Shown here: positions 1 to 11,741 of the stretch, piece after piece
Numbering within the stretch: the stretch's first letter is position 1
Layout of the letters: the number at the start of each line of letters is the position of its first letter
Source: Umbilicaria muhlenbergii
Lineage: Eukaryota; Ascomycota; Lecanoromycetes; Umbilicariales; Umbilicariaceae
Direction: 5' to 3'
Length of the DNA: 64,000 bases
Assembly: GCA_000611775.1 (NCBI GenBank)
Contig: KK106984.1
Coordinates: forward strand, 4,441,341 to 4,505,340
Program-made: the position numbers and the translations under genes
Notes under the pieces: model-generated
Told to the model about the DNA's origin: nothing
The model's input: the letters and a program-made list of their open reading frames with translations, nothing else
The model's database searches: none

Positions 1-1114
1 AATGGGGGGGAAAGGCATGAGCATTGGCAGTAGGGTGGTTGGGCATGCGGCAGGGCTGTGCTGTGCTGCGACGGGTTGATCGAGGAACGACGGAGCGGCG
101 TTTTTTGGTAAGGAGGATGGATGGATCAGCCTCGCGGGGCATAAGGGCATCGGGTCGGAAAGCAACAGCTACGGTCGGAGATCTCACTCTTCCATGTATG
201 TCATTGATATAAGCTCGCGCCTCGAAGGCAACGGCTACGATCTTAGCTCAAAGCAATGGCTACAGTCGTATCTCTCACTCTTCCATGTATGTCATTGATC
301 TAAGCTCGCGCCTCGGAAAGCAACGGCTACAATCTCGTCTCTCACACTCTCATGTCATTGATATAAAGCTCGCCGATGCCATGTAGCCTATCGCAAGCGT
401 ACAGAGCGAGTCGAAAAATCATACACAATCTATAGTAGTGCCTGCCACGCAGACGCCATGAAAAAACCCACAATATAAAATTAATCCAACCTCCCCGAAA
501 AAAGAATCTCCAAGAAAAAAGGGCCGCCGAAAAAAGGTAGTGAATAGCCCCACCCGAATGCATCGATGCAATAGTGATGATGATGATGATGATATTCGTG
601 CAAACAAAGAGACGCAAACAAAATAAACACCCTCCGGTATGCAGGTATCGTCGTTCGTTAAAAAGTGGCCTCCGAAACAAGCACAAAGGAGTGCCCCCCA
701 CCCACACAACACACCAGATGGACCAAAAAACCACGCCGGTGAATAAAATTTCGAAACCACCGATCTAAGCGAAAAGAGCCAGCCGGTGCAAATGCTCCCA
801 AAAATGTCGTCAATGCCGAGAGATCATGCCGGTGCAAGATGCCATCCAACGAAAATAATCCGTCAGTCACAGAGGAAGGGAGGGAGTCGGAACCGCCAGG
901 GCACCAGGCTGCGATCGGTTTGAAGGCGGGGAGATCGAACTTGCTTTTTTCTCCAAACATGCGCGCGACAAAAACCCGCCGCGAGAAAATTTCACCCTTC
1001 CAATCCCCATGTCCGGTCGGACGTCATCATGTTCCAAGTGAGATATCCCAAACATAGCCGCTTCGCCAAGCACGAGGCCGGAAGCGCGCGCCTATTTCAC
1101 ATGCTTGCGTATTC
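1..1114. other. Gene-free flank with imperfect tandem repeats
   Basis: I see no convincing gene here. Bases about 160-372 hold two to three imperfect copies of a segment reading TCTCACTCTTCCATGTATG then TCATTGAT, followed by TAAGCTCGCGCCTCG and a GCAACGGCTAC motif; the first two copies start near 182 and 273. A short GAT microsatellite lies at about 575-592. The rest reads as ordinary non-coding sequence downstream of the RGS gene that ends at 1115. Confidence 0.5.
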
Positions 1115-3445
1115 TCAACCCTGCTGGCATCGGGGATCCCGATCCCTTACCGTGCGACTCAGCGCGCGCGCCACAATACAAGGCGGCGACGCCTGAGTGG
1201 CGGTGGCGACGGGCGCTTGAGCCGCGACGGTATGATCGAAGTTGTGCTCACGGAGAATTTGGGCGTATCGGGGCTCCTTGAGGAATTTGGGCACGGAATC
1301 CTGATGGACCCGTCAGTAAATTTGAATGATGGCGGTAGGATTTGCCAAACGACTTACGCTAGACATGAGCTTGAAGACGGACGCTTGGGCGTCCCGGAAG
1401 AGCGCGACAACTTCCTGCAGGCTCTTGAGCATGGAGTCGTCATCGCCCACGGCACGGGTCATACGCCCCGCGAGGCTGTTGCGCAGGTTGTGGTCAATGT
1501 TCAGCTCACACGGCGAGCCCGGTGCCAGGAAAGCGTTGTAAAGCCCTATACACCATTAGCTCACCTCCACTTGACAGAATGGGCGGGCCAGCGTACCGTA
1601 TGCAGCTGCCAGATTCTCCCTGATGGCGTCCAGTCTCGTAAACGACTTTGCTCGATCGGCCTGGTCGTAGCTCTTGGTAAAGTCCTTGACTTCGAGGTAG
1701 AACGCTAGGTTCTCTTCGCAGTGCGTGTCTCGCAGGTACTCCCGGAACAGTAGTCTCAAAGCCGGGTCGTTGACTATGACGTTGAGCCGATGATTGTTTG
1801 AATCTCGCGGTGCCGCTCTCCCATCATGCCTGGTGCTTCCGCATCCTCTCGATGGCGCTTCCGCGTCTCTTTCTCCGCTGCTGTTACTGTTTTCCCTGGT
1901 GATCCATCCCGCAAGGCGCTGACCCTTGGTTGTCAACCCGTATATTGCATTCTTCGTAGGTTGAAAACTGGTTGAACCTGAGCTCTGGGTGGTGTACGCT
2001 TTATCCTCCACAACGGCCGAGATCAGGCCATGTTGCACGAATAGGTCGGCGATTTCAAAGGTCTCCCGGCGGTCTATGGTCGTACAACAGTCCATCAGCC
2101 AATCGACCGCCGCCTTGCCGGTGAACGTGTTATGCACCACTTGATCGAAAACCCTTCGCTCCCGGGCCATCTTCACCCCTACCAGACCGTTGTAGTAGTC
2201 GCTAAGGGAATCTGAATCCGAGGTCGAAGTGTTGGTCTTGATATTTGGACCGTCTTGCCCAGCGAAGCGGCGGAATATGACTTCAATGGTCGCCTTGTCA
2301 TGCGAAAGCTTGTCTGTATTCCCATCTCTTTCCAACGTAACCAGTTGCATCGTATTCCGAGATGAATCCAGAACTTCCAGGACATGTCTTTGGTTGATTC
2401 CATTCCGCTGGCAGAACCGGGTCAAGATGTTGATTCCTTTCGGGGTAAGTTGCCATACGGCGCCCTTGAGTGGGAAGCTCGGCACGACTTTACCATCGGC
2501 AGATTCGATCAGGCGCGCATCGGTGAAGCGTTGGCAAACAGATCGAGCCATCTCTTTCGCCATAGAAAAGGTAGTCGTTGTTGTGGTGGTTACGATTCGC
2601 GAGGGGTCTTTTGGATCCGGCATCCGGTTTGATTGGGAGAACTTCAAGGACCCGAGGTTGTTGATGGCTTCTTCCGATGTGAAAGTGTGTTCGATTTTCT
2701 GAAAGCGTATCCTGTGTGGAGTCAAGGGCAGGCTGACCATGAGGGTGGAAAATAGGTCTTTGAAGTCTCTCGAAAACGGTCGCTCCTCGTCCGTCATGCG
2801 GAGGAGCCTCGACGATGTTTGGTGCATCTTCTTCTGTGGCAACTGCCTATTCGGCCCGGATGATGCAGAGGGTGAAGGAGTTCGCTCGAGTTGGCGCCGT
2901 CGGTCCGTGGGGGCTGTTGCGCCAAGTCTCCCGTTTTCCGAAGAAATGCCTTCGCCTGACGGCCGCGACCTCAGTGGCAAGCGACGTTCTGGTGGCCGGT
3001 TTGGAGATCGTATGCTTTCTTGCTTGTTCGCCAGCGGCTGTGTGGTCGGCGGGGCGAGAGCTAAGCCTTCCTTGATCGAGAGGCTGCTCGAAGAAGACGA
3101 CGAGTGCAGCGAATGGGAGGGTGTTGCGGAGCGAGGGACTAAAGTGGAAAGCGCACCGGTCGTTTTATCGCGAGCTATGGATGCGAGGGACATTCGGCGT
3201 GTTGGTATGTCGCTAATGTTGGAAAGAGTGCTTATGCTTATGGGCTCGGGCTCTCGGACGAGCGATGTCTGAGAAGGAGTGGTGGTATGATGTCGTCCGA
3301 CTAACGATGCATAAGGTGCGATGACTGCATGCGCCGCCGACGGTAGTGACGACGAGGGAGCACTCTTCTCTTGGCTATCGTCGAAGAGTTGGTGTAGGAT
3401 GAAGTTCTTCGACAGAGGTTGCAGGACGCTCGAGAATCCCGTCAT
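1115..3445 (-). CDS. flbA: RGS protein with two DEP domains, FlbA/Sst2/Rgs1 family
   Basis: GTPase-activating regulator of a heterotrimeric G-protein alpha subunit; in Aspergillus the FlbA homologue damps growth signalling and allows conidiation. Three exons: 3445-1597, 1545-1358 and 1300-1115, with introns of 51 and 57 bases, giving 740 residues; FlbA proteins are about 720. After a Ser/Pro-rich N-terminus come a first DEP-like domain (about residues 230-350), a second DEP domain (about 435-520, with AAVDWLMDCC) and a C-terminal RGS domain containing EENLAFYLEV, then LYNAFLAPGSPCELNID and, across the second intron, FKLMSSDSVPKFLKEPRY. The domain order is diagnostic. The first ATG of the long frame is at 3445; a longer reading begins only with a TTG. 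An upstream coding exon cannot be excluded. A gene-free, repeat-rich region lies upstream. Confidence 0.93.
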
Positions 3446-3685
3446 GTAAGGCAACCGGGGGCATTCGGTGTTGTCGGGAGAGCGCGGGCGAGTGAGGAAC
3501 TGAGAAGTGGATTCAGGTGAAATTAAAAGAGCCAGGCGTGTCAGGGTCGAGTGGTTAAGCGGACATGGAAGAATGGAGAGAATGTCGATTCGGTATGGTG
3601 AAGGGTACAGTGGGTAAGGTAAGATTGAGTCAGCCGTAGTCAGGTATGAGGTACCGTATGATCGGTCTCTGTCTCCCTGCTTGTC

Positions 3686-3713
3686 CAGAAGGCAGAAGGC
3701 AGAAGGCAGAAGA
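3686..3713. repeat. Heptamer tandem array CAGAAGG x4
   Basis: Four direct 7-base copies, CAGAAGG three times and then CAGAAGA, about 240 bases upstream of the RGS start codon, so within its promoter or 5' leader. The unit shares AGAAG with the minus-strand reading of the larger array at 4244-4334. Confidence 0.9.
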
Positions 3714-4243
3714 CCCGAGGCTGGAGAACGGTAAGATTCCCAACGTAGTGGATGAAGTAACAGGAACGCCCTTTGCCCTTGTGTTCGATCTCGCTGAGTG
3801 CGAGGTGCAGCTGCAGTAGTACTGATACGGAGGTAGAGTAGGTCAGGGTCAAGGCTTGATGGGAGAGGCGAGTCCAGGTAAGGCCAGGTCCGGTAGAGTA
3901 AGGCAAAGTCAAGTATGCTAAGGAATCACGGTGAAGAAGGCAAGGCCGGGACTAGACGACTTGGTCTTTCGGCAGAGGCACTGGGAGTCTGGGACAATGG
4001 TGCCAAGCCTGTGCGAGCCGTGCACAGGGAGGTGGAGAAGGAAGTTTCGCGGTACTCGTGGTAGGGAGAAGGGAGGGAAGGGGAGGCACAAACTCTCGTG
4101 TTATGTGAAAAAGCTACGAGGTACAGCGACCTGACCTTGCGCGGAGAGGCAGCCGGCCGACGAGTATACCACCACGGTACCCCCCAGTGAGTAAGCTTAG
4201 TGCCTCCGGACGAGTCTGTCTTGCAGTCGCCCAAGCCTTCGTC

Positions 4244-4334
4244 CTTCTCCCTTCTCCCTTCTCCCTTCTCCCTTCTCACTTCTCACTTCTCACTTCTGGC
4301 TTCTGGCTTCTGACTTCTGACTTCTGACTTCTGA
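4244..4334. repeat. Heptamer tandem array CTTCTNN x13
   Basis: Thirteen uninterrupted 7-base units in ordered blocks: four CTTCTCC, three CTTCTCA, two CTTCTGG and four CTTCTGA. On the minus strand, which is the sense strand of the RGS gene, it is a purine-rich run ending in AGAAG. Block-wise variants suggest stepwise local duplication by slippage. It lies about 0.8 kb upstream of the RGS start codon. Confidence 0.95.
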
Positions 4335-5083
4335 GATGCAGCGAGAAGGATTGCACGGGGGATTGGGTGTGTCAGAAATGGATCGGCGTGCGAAAAGCCC
4401 CAATGCGCCCAGGTAAAAATGGTGGCCAAGGTCAAACACCACGCTACGCCATGAGGTCCAACCCCTGCCTTGCCTGCGGAACCCCTGTCGTCCTGCGCAG
4501 CCCCTGTCCTCTCTTGCCCCCTCCGCAAACTCCCTTCGCCTGCCCCCTGTACCTCTGTGATGCAGCCAAGGCAGTGAGCCACGGTGACGCTGAGACTCTG
4601 CCACTCTGGGAAGCACGGAGCGCAGCGAATGGTCGACGGTGCGACAGCGGAGGTCACGAGGAAGAAGGATCTAAGGCATTTTCTAGGCAGTTCTGCCGCT
4701 CTGCAATCCTTCCCTGGCCCCAGACGACTTGACTCCTGCCTCGTAAAACGTGGCGGGGCGGTGAAGACGCTGAATGATTGGTCGCGAGTGTTGCGTCACG
4801 CACAGTGACTCGCGCCCTGTCAGCAGACTCCATGCGAGCCCGATTCTCCTGATTCGGGCAGGTGAAAGTCGTGAGCTTGACTTGACCGTAGCCACGATTG
4901 CATGATTGCGCGCAGCGCAGCTGAGGTGCCGGGCCACGGAGTCAGCCAGCATCCGAGCCAGCAGATATAAAGCCCGAAGCCCTGCGTGATGGATGATTTG
5001 CGTCAGTCTGCTGGATAACGCAATATGCAGGTTGATGGATGTTGACGGGTGTGTGCGATTATGCAAAGGCAGAGGCAGAGGCA

Positions 5084-5104
5084 GCATGAAGCATGAGGCA
5101 TGAG
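5084..5104. repeat. Short heptamer array GCATGAR x3
   Basis: GCATGAA followed by two GCATGAG, directly after a GGCAGA hexamer run (about 5066-5083). The array is small, but it has the same 7-base period as other arrays in this intergenic region. Confidence 0.8.
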
Positions 5105-7973
5105 ACAGAAGCAGCACCCAGAAGCAAGCTCAGCAGCGCCAGCGGCAGCAAACGATTAGCTGGAGCACGCCGAGCTGGAAAGGAGCATGCAAGGGAGCCT
5201 TAGGGAGAGCAGAGTACCGTCTCGTCGTTCTCACTCGTCGGTGGAAGAAAAAGGTGGGGTCGTAGTGCGGCGGCAGCGCTTGACTCGCAACTGCTTGGCC
5301 AGATCCTAGTGTGCGATCCAAGGCATCTCCGTGCAAGCGCTCTGCCAGTCTAACCGTCTGACCCGGAACTTGTCCGTAGATCCATGCGTTTGGGGGCCAA
5401 CGGGGCAGTCCACGCGCAGGAGCAGTCGCAGTCTGCTTTCTTTGTCATGATGATGTCTTTTGACCTCATCTCCTCTGGGCTGCGACGAGCACTTCATACC
5501 GAAATCAACAGCAAGGTTTGATGTACGTGTACCTCGTTGTTCTTCACACTAATACATGGGGCATGCGATTGGAGGGGCAGCTCGGTTTGACTAGCCGACT
5601 GCGTACCGTTGAGCCTACCTTACCTTCTTCCGTCCATTACGACTGCGACCTCATTATTAAGACCTGTCGGTTTGGGATTCGGCTCCGTAAGGATGGAAAC
5701 TAAACACAATGGGCTAGAAAGTAGAATTCTCTGATAGAAACGAGATATGGGATGATGTGGAGGTAGACTTCCCCGAAGGACCAAATGGGTGCCAAGGACC
5801 CTGACGAATCCAGCTGGTGACTCTGCTGAGCAGGGCCACTTGCTGGGCACAATGTCCAAAAGCACCTGATATCGAAATGATGTCGGCCACGCCAATGAAC
5901 GAGAGGGAGGCTAAGAATCCGCTGACCGCCTTCATTGCGGCTCGGCTCTCAGGAGCCTCAGACAGCTGACAGTGAGCTTAGCTGGTTACCGCTATCAATA
6001 GGTCTCAAAGCCCCAACCTCGCAATAACCTTACGGTTGCGGAGGGGCCTCTGAGTTTAGGTGGCAAGTCTTGACTCTTCAGACCCATGGCATCATGGCAA
6101 GTCGATACCTTGAGTTTTTCCAGAACGATTTCGCCTCGTGAAAGGCTGGATTCCGAAGTGCTAAGCCTGAAACCTTGCCGCATCCATCATCGCCTAAGCC
6201 TGAAACAACGTTTTGCTGACTGGGATGGCCGAATGCTATTCGCTCTCCCTGTCTGCTTGCGGCCAGCCCAACGTGCTGATAGTCAACTCCACATTGCTCA
6301 CCAGACCTCTCAATCGTCGGGTCTTACTTGTTCCCGGGTCGGCTGGAGTCTCGCCAGCCCGATGCCGAGGTCAACAGATTTTTCGTCTGCCGAATGCGAA
6401 TGGGGATGCGAAGGGGAATGAGAAGAAGCGCCGTGGTCCAGAATTGCATACTCTGAAACATGGCAAAAACAAGCGATATCTAATTAAAGGGCTTCGGCTG
6501 ACAGTTGTCGTGTTACCTGACGTGCTGACTTATCAGTTATCAGGCTGCCAGCGTGCCCCAATTTCCGAAAATTTGTGTGAAATTCCACTTACACGCGACG
6601 GTCCTACCGACCGTCTGCTATTGCGGCAATTCCAAAGAATTCGTTCGACGAGATTATTAGTTACGTGGCTCACACCCAACAAATATGCAATTCATTACAA
6701 TTACCACGAATGGCATACCGAGCCCCAAGCCGAAAGGCCATGAAGTCTCCACGTCGCATGCACCATTTCTGCCATGGCCATGCGGAATTGCGGGACAATA
6801 ATGTTCGTCAAAGCAGACATAACCACGTTACTTCGCACGACGCCAACGATACCAGTCCGAACCCAAGCGACATCGACATGGCTACCAGGATGACTCCTGT
6901 TACATCGGTTCTCTGGCACCTCTGACAGTCGACAATAGAGAGGTTTCGCAAGCACTTGTTCCGTTAACAATAGGCTTAGCGGTGTGTTTCCACGCCCCTA
7001 CTAGGGCTTAAGTTCTCAAGTGCCTCGAACCATCTCCGGCCAACAAATGACGGGCTCGCAAATTGTCGGCCGAAGTACTGCCAAGACATGTGGTAGGCCA
7101 GGCTGCATTGCTAGCACGCCAGCATGAAGCTCACGATACAGCGAAAGATTACATGGGTGCCTCGTGCTTTCTCAGATGACTTGGTGATGCAGGCGGGTAA
7201 GGCCACGTTTTTCAGGTAACGTGGGGCGGCGGGCCTGAAAGTTGGTTGGCTCGAATGCCGGGATGCGACACGGGGAGTCATGGTGTGGATCCATTGATCA
7301 TCCCCTGTACGAAAGGACGAATCATGTCGCCGAACCGAAGATGCTCCGCCCGGGGCATGATGGAGGCAGAGATCGACAAAGGGAACCAAAATTGCCCATT
7401 CTACGGAAGGTAACGTGTCACAAATCACAAGTCCACACCTGGCTCTGTGACACGGTTGATCGCAATCCGGATCAGCGGTCACACTCGACGGTCGCTCGAA
7501 CGGCCACCGAGCACGGGACACGTGATACAGGGATGGCCGGTTAAGCATAGGGTAGAATGCGGCAGTCATCAATCCTTCGCACTGCCGCGCCATTGAGAAA
7601 ACGGCAGGCAGCAATCTGACCCGATCTCGGACCGCGTGCTGTGACGGCGAGCGCACAGTGAGTTGCGCAACGCAGGCGACTGTGCAGCGACAGAATTTTC
7701 CTTGCTTCCACGGCGATCCGAGCCAACGCGCACCATGTACCGCTCCTGCAAGTGTGTGAGGAGCCTTCCGTCAATCAGCACCGCTCACGACATCAGGCCC
7801 CATTCGCTTGAACGCTTCTGACTTGCTCGCTATCCATGCGTGCCATGCAAGAGGTCGAGCCGGCCACGCGACAGCCACGTGGAAAAGATGGACATGGGGG
7901 TGCAAGCAGACATGCAAGCCCAACGCCTGCCAACAGGCTTCAATTAGTAAGGTAATGTTGTAGGGACGAGGGG

Positions 7974-7998
7974 ATGGGCCATGGGCCATGGGCCATGG
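7974..7998. repeat. Heptamer array ATGGGCC x3.5
   Basis: Three exact ATGGGCC units followed by ATGG. No gene is recognised around it. Confidence 0.85.
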
Positions 7999-8365
7999 CG
8001 AAGCCCGGACAGACGCACGCTCCCCCAGCCTCCAATCGTAGGAGGGCGAGTCCTCAGATGCAGGTGGGTTGGGAAAGCGAAAGCGAGCGGGCGTGAAGAT
8101 GGTCGCATGGCGGCCACGTGGAAAGCAATAAATGTAGCGGCAAGGGTGGACGAAGCAGCTGCCAAGCAGCAGCCACCGACAGAGAAAACGAAAAGCGACG
8201 GCGTTCCCCACATATGCCGCATGGATTTGCGACTCGCTACCGTGATAGGCGATGCTAATCATCATAGTGCAAGGCTTATGATGTACGTCTTACGGAATCC
8301 ATTCTGCAGCGCAAGGCGTCGAGGAGTCGAGGTAAGTCGCACCGAGCTCTCTTATGCAATGGCAA

Positions 8366-8428
8366 TTGGATGAATTCATTGGATGAATTAACTGGATAAA
8401 TTAAGTGGATGGATTAATTGGTGAATGG
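8366..8428. repeat. 13-base tandem array, about 4.8 copies
   Basis: Units TTGGATGAATTCA, TTGGATGAATTAA, CTGGATAAATTAA and GTGGATGGATTAA, then a shorter TTGGTGAATGG. The period is exactly 13 for the first four units. Confidence 0.85.
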
Positions 8429-8639
8429 CCTCAGCACTGTGCGAACTGGCCGGCCATGCTGGAAGGCGACTGCTGCAACTGGCGTGATGACATGGACAGC
8501 CTCTCTGTGCCTGCTGCATCAGTGCCGCCGCGGCCAGGCTGCCGCTCATGGGATATCCGAATCGGGAAGGTGGGTCTTGTCGACAAATCCCTTACCAGCT
8601 ACGCGAGCGGCCGAGCCAGCTTGGCCACCTTACCGGCAC

Positions 8640-8688
8640 GGCTCAAGGCTCAAGGCTCACGGCTCACGGCTCAAGGCTCACGGCTCAC
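8640..8688. repeat. Heptamer array GGCTCAM x7
   Basis: Seven contiguous 7-base units in the order A, A, C, C, A, C, C at the last position of GGCTCA-N. It is the fifth 7-base array in this gap. Confidence 0.92.
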
Positions 8689-8770
8689 GGCTTTGTAAGG
8701 GCTCAGGCCGGCTTACCTGACCTTCGACCTCGTGGAAGATTCATGGAATCACGAATCCGAAATCACCATT

Positions 8771-8870
8771 CACTAATCAATACACTAATCACGACACTAA
8801 CCACGACACTAATCGCGACACTAATCGCGAACCACGAATTACGAACCACGAATTACGAACCACGAACCAC
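8771..8870. repeat. 12-base array x5 followed by 14-base array
   Basis: Five 12-base units of the CACTAATCRCGA type (8771-8830) pass directly into ACCACGAATTACGA (14 bases) twice (8831-8858) and then shortened ACCACGA/ACCAC units. The second array may have grown from the end of the first. Confidence 0.88.
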
Positions 8871-9144
8871 TCATCACCGCCGATGCAGCGGCTTACCTTA
8901 CCTTCTGCATCCACCTAGCCAGCCAGATGCCAATCCTCCTCCTTCGACGCCAACAGAGTGCAGCGGAGGGCCCGGCGTATGTGATGCATTCACCCAAACC
9001 ACAGTTGACCCGCAGCGACGCGTCGAATCAAGTGCGGTACCGTCCTCGTTGCCCTGCCCTCGACCGTGGGATTTGATTCCGGGGCAACAGTGCCTTGGAT
9101 TGCGCTCATGCGAGATGCTGCATTGGGCCATCCGGTTCCGGCAT

Positions 9145-9200
9145 CCGTGGAAGCGTGGAAGCGTGGAAGCGTGGATGCGTGGATGCGTGGAAGGGTGGAT
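9145..9200. repeat. 8-base array GCGTGGAW x7
   Basis: Seven contiguous 8-base units: CCGTGGAA, GCGTGGAA twice, GCGTGGAT twice, GCGTGGAA and GGGTGGAT. Confidence 0.9.
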
Positions 9201-10589
9201 TCATCGTGCGTTGGGCACGGTAACACAAGCTCGATGGGTGACACTACGGCTTCACGCTTCACCCAAGCTCAGTCAGCGGAGACGCTTACCGAGCGTTTCA
9301 GCAGCACAGAGGAACGCCATCCCCATCAATCCTCATCCACCACTGCACTTCGGCCATGAAGCGATGAGGACGGTGTTGTCAAGAGGATTCACGTGCGCGA
9401 ATTCGTGCGCTTTGAGAGGTTTGCCGTTCGCAACTCGTGGGATTGCTTCATGTTACATTCATTGCCCATTTGCCTGCGTTTGGGGAAGCCCTCGCTTTTC
9501 TCCTTTCAAAACGGGCCAATCAGAGGCGCAGGGCATTTCATGAAGGAATCATATGGACCGCAGGAGGATTTCTCCTAGCATACATGCTTATATTCGCCAC
9601 GCTTATACTCCGTTCGCCCAATAAGGAGTCCGGAGGATTGGGCTGATATATCCGTCTCTAATCGGAAGTCATACCAACAACAAGCATACTGCAAAGGAAC
9701 CCAAAACATGAGGTAAGCTCCTTATGATGGATCAGGCCTTACAGCTCCTATACGTGTATGAAGTACGCCCCCGCTTGCTCCGGACCTCACAGACCTTTCG
9801 ACTCGTATCTTCCCTCATCAGCACCGTATGAGGTCCTTACACGTACGTGAAACGATCAATCTTACTCCTGCCGCTGCCACGGGCTTGCCTTGGGGATTCC
9901 AACACATAACGAGCCAGTACAGGACCAGCCATGATAGGATGGACCAAGGGTCGAAGACGCTTCCTTCTGGAGAATGTCATCCTTATCTTCCTTGATCGGG
10001 ACTTCTGCTGACCCGCCACTGAGGCCATGGTCGCGTCCTGCGGATCCGGGGAAGATGACGCTGTATCACGTTTCTTCCCTCTCCCGTGACCCAACCCTAT
10101 GACCTTCATGTCCACATGCTGCCATCACGATGTCGACATCACGTTACGTCCATTCACTTTACGTCCGTAAGACAGGGTCACCGTGCCTACGCAAAGCTTG
10201 CCCTAATGCGCCAGCCATCATGTAGAGTCTAGCCGAGCAGCTCAGCCTGCCATGCCACACCAACAGCAAGAGCAGCGTCCCCGGCGATCCTCGAAGCGAC
10301 ACTCATCTCTTGCCACCCACGCTGCAGTCATCCGGGGGAGGAGCAGGGCACGAAGAAGGAGGCTGTCATGCGTTCCTGCTCGGCATGCCCAAAAGTCTCG
10401 TAATAGAATACCAGTGTGCTTATACCAGATGTACAAGCACAGTCGTCACGGACATACCACCCACCTCGTCCCAAAGGACCCAAACACCCCCTCACCTTAG
10501 CATTATTTAGCTTCGTTTCCCACAAGTTGGGAATTAAACCCTTGCTACCATCGTAAACACGACCCATTCCCCACCATGTCAGCATCTAC

Positions 10590-11045
10590 CCACCTCCCGG
10601 TATCATTCTTCGCCCGCACCCGCACGCGAGCTCAGCACCTCTATCCCCCGTAGCAAACACCAACCCTGACAACCCAAACCCCCAGCATCTTCCCCCACGA
10701 GCCAAGAATAACCCTCACCGACATCATAACCTAAACATGGCCCTTCATTTCCCCGACATGTCACCACCATACACCCCTCCCGGTATGATCATTCCCCCCT
10801 CGCACTCACCCGCACGCGACCTCAGCACCTCCACCCCCCACAGCAAAGCCTCAACCACCAACCCATGACACCCCCAAACCCCCCAGCATCCCCCCCAACC
10901 CACCACTCAAGAATACTCCTCGCCTATCCATCATCAACTCAACTTGCCCCCTTCCTTTCCTTTCCCCAACCTCTCAGCACCTACCTACCTACCCCCACCT
11001 CCCCGTACCCATTCTTCGCGCGCACCGCACGCGAGCGGGGAACCC
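10590..11045 (+). repeat. Degenerate direct repeat of about 180 bases, C-rich
   Basis: A segment with CTCCCGGTAT, then CCGCACGCGA, then CTCAGCACCTC, then AGCAAA and an AACCCAAACCCCC-like tract at about 10594-10690 recurs in diverged form from about 10774, and a third, partial copy with CCCCGTACCCATTCTTCGCG lies near 11003. No coding reading is evident. The plus strand is C-rich up to about 11040 and G-rich after it. Confidence 0.55.
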
Positions 11046-11741
11046 GCCACGCGGATTCGAAAAAACCCCCGGTGGGAAAGGGGAAAGGGAGGGCGCTTGC
11101 GGGTGAGGGGTGTGGTGGGTGGGGGTACGCCACTACTGAATGCAGGGCACGCTTTCTATAGTTGGAACGCGCGCATCCGGAAGAGGAGGGGGGGGGGGGA
11201 TGAGGCTGCGTGGGTTCGGACAGGACCGAGGTGGTGGCGTGGCGGAAGGAAGGAAGGAGTTGCGTTGTGGGCTGTGTGCAGCGGTGGATGTGGATGGGGA
11301 TGTGGGTGTGTAAGCGCTAGGTCGGATGGAGGCAATGCTGGTGCAGTGCAGTTTTCCAGCCACAGTGGATGAGGAGATGAGTAGAAGAGAGAAGAGGATA
11401 GCTCGATGGGAAGGTGGGATGGAAGCTAAGCTGACGGAGGAGGAGATGAGGGAGTGATCAAAACTTGCTATTAGATCTGCGTGCCTTGTGTCGTTGGATG
11501 TATAAACCCCGTGATGTGATGTGCATCAGAGTCAAACCTTCCAATTGGGCGGCGATGTAGAGTAGGTAGGTATACGTAACTCTGAACCAACTCCCCTCTC
11601 CATCTTGTCCTCGCACAAAACGCCCCACCCCATCCCTCAACCCCGCCCAAAACGCCCTTCTTCCTACCCATGCCAAACCCCAACGCCACCCCCCATTCTC
11701 CCTCCCCTCCCTTCCCTCCCTCTCCCACCCCCACACCCCAA

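Larger units (their letters stand above)
3446..11741. other. 8-kb gene-poor, repeat-rich intergenic region
   Basis: No frame here resembles a protein family I know, and the longer open frames overlap on both strands without consistent exon structure. The region instead holds many short tandem arrays (listed separately): 7-base periods at 3686, 4244, 5084, 7974 and 8640, a 13-base period at 8366, 12- and 14-base periods at 8771-8870 and an 8-base period at 9145. From about 10.4 to 11.75 kb the plus strand alternates between C-rich and G-rich blocks, including a run of 12 G near 11188. Promoter elements of the RGS gene must lie at the left end. Confidence 0.6.

Noticed and set aside
1546-1596. 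A 19-base intron at the end of the first RGS frame
   Set aside because: Too short for splicing; a 51-base intron starting at GTACGC restores the conserved AYGLYNAFLAPG.
1217-1708. Plus-strand open frame of 163 codons
   Set aside because: It overlaps the RGS-domain exons and both RGS introns on the minus strand and is a shadow.
2739-3272. Long plus-strand open frame opposite the RGS gene
   Set aside because: It mirrors a GC-rich coding exon on the other strand and has no family features; the minus-strand RGS reading is certain.
8548-9543. Plus-strand open frame of 331 codons
   Set aside because: It runs straight through several tandem arrays, so its length reflects repeats without stops; no domain is visible.
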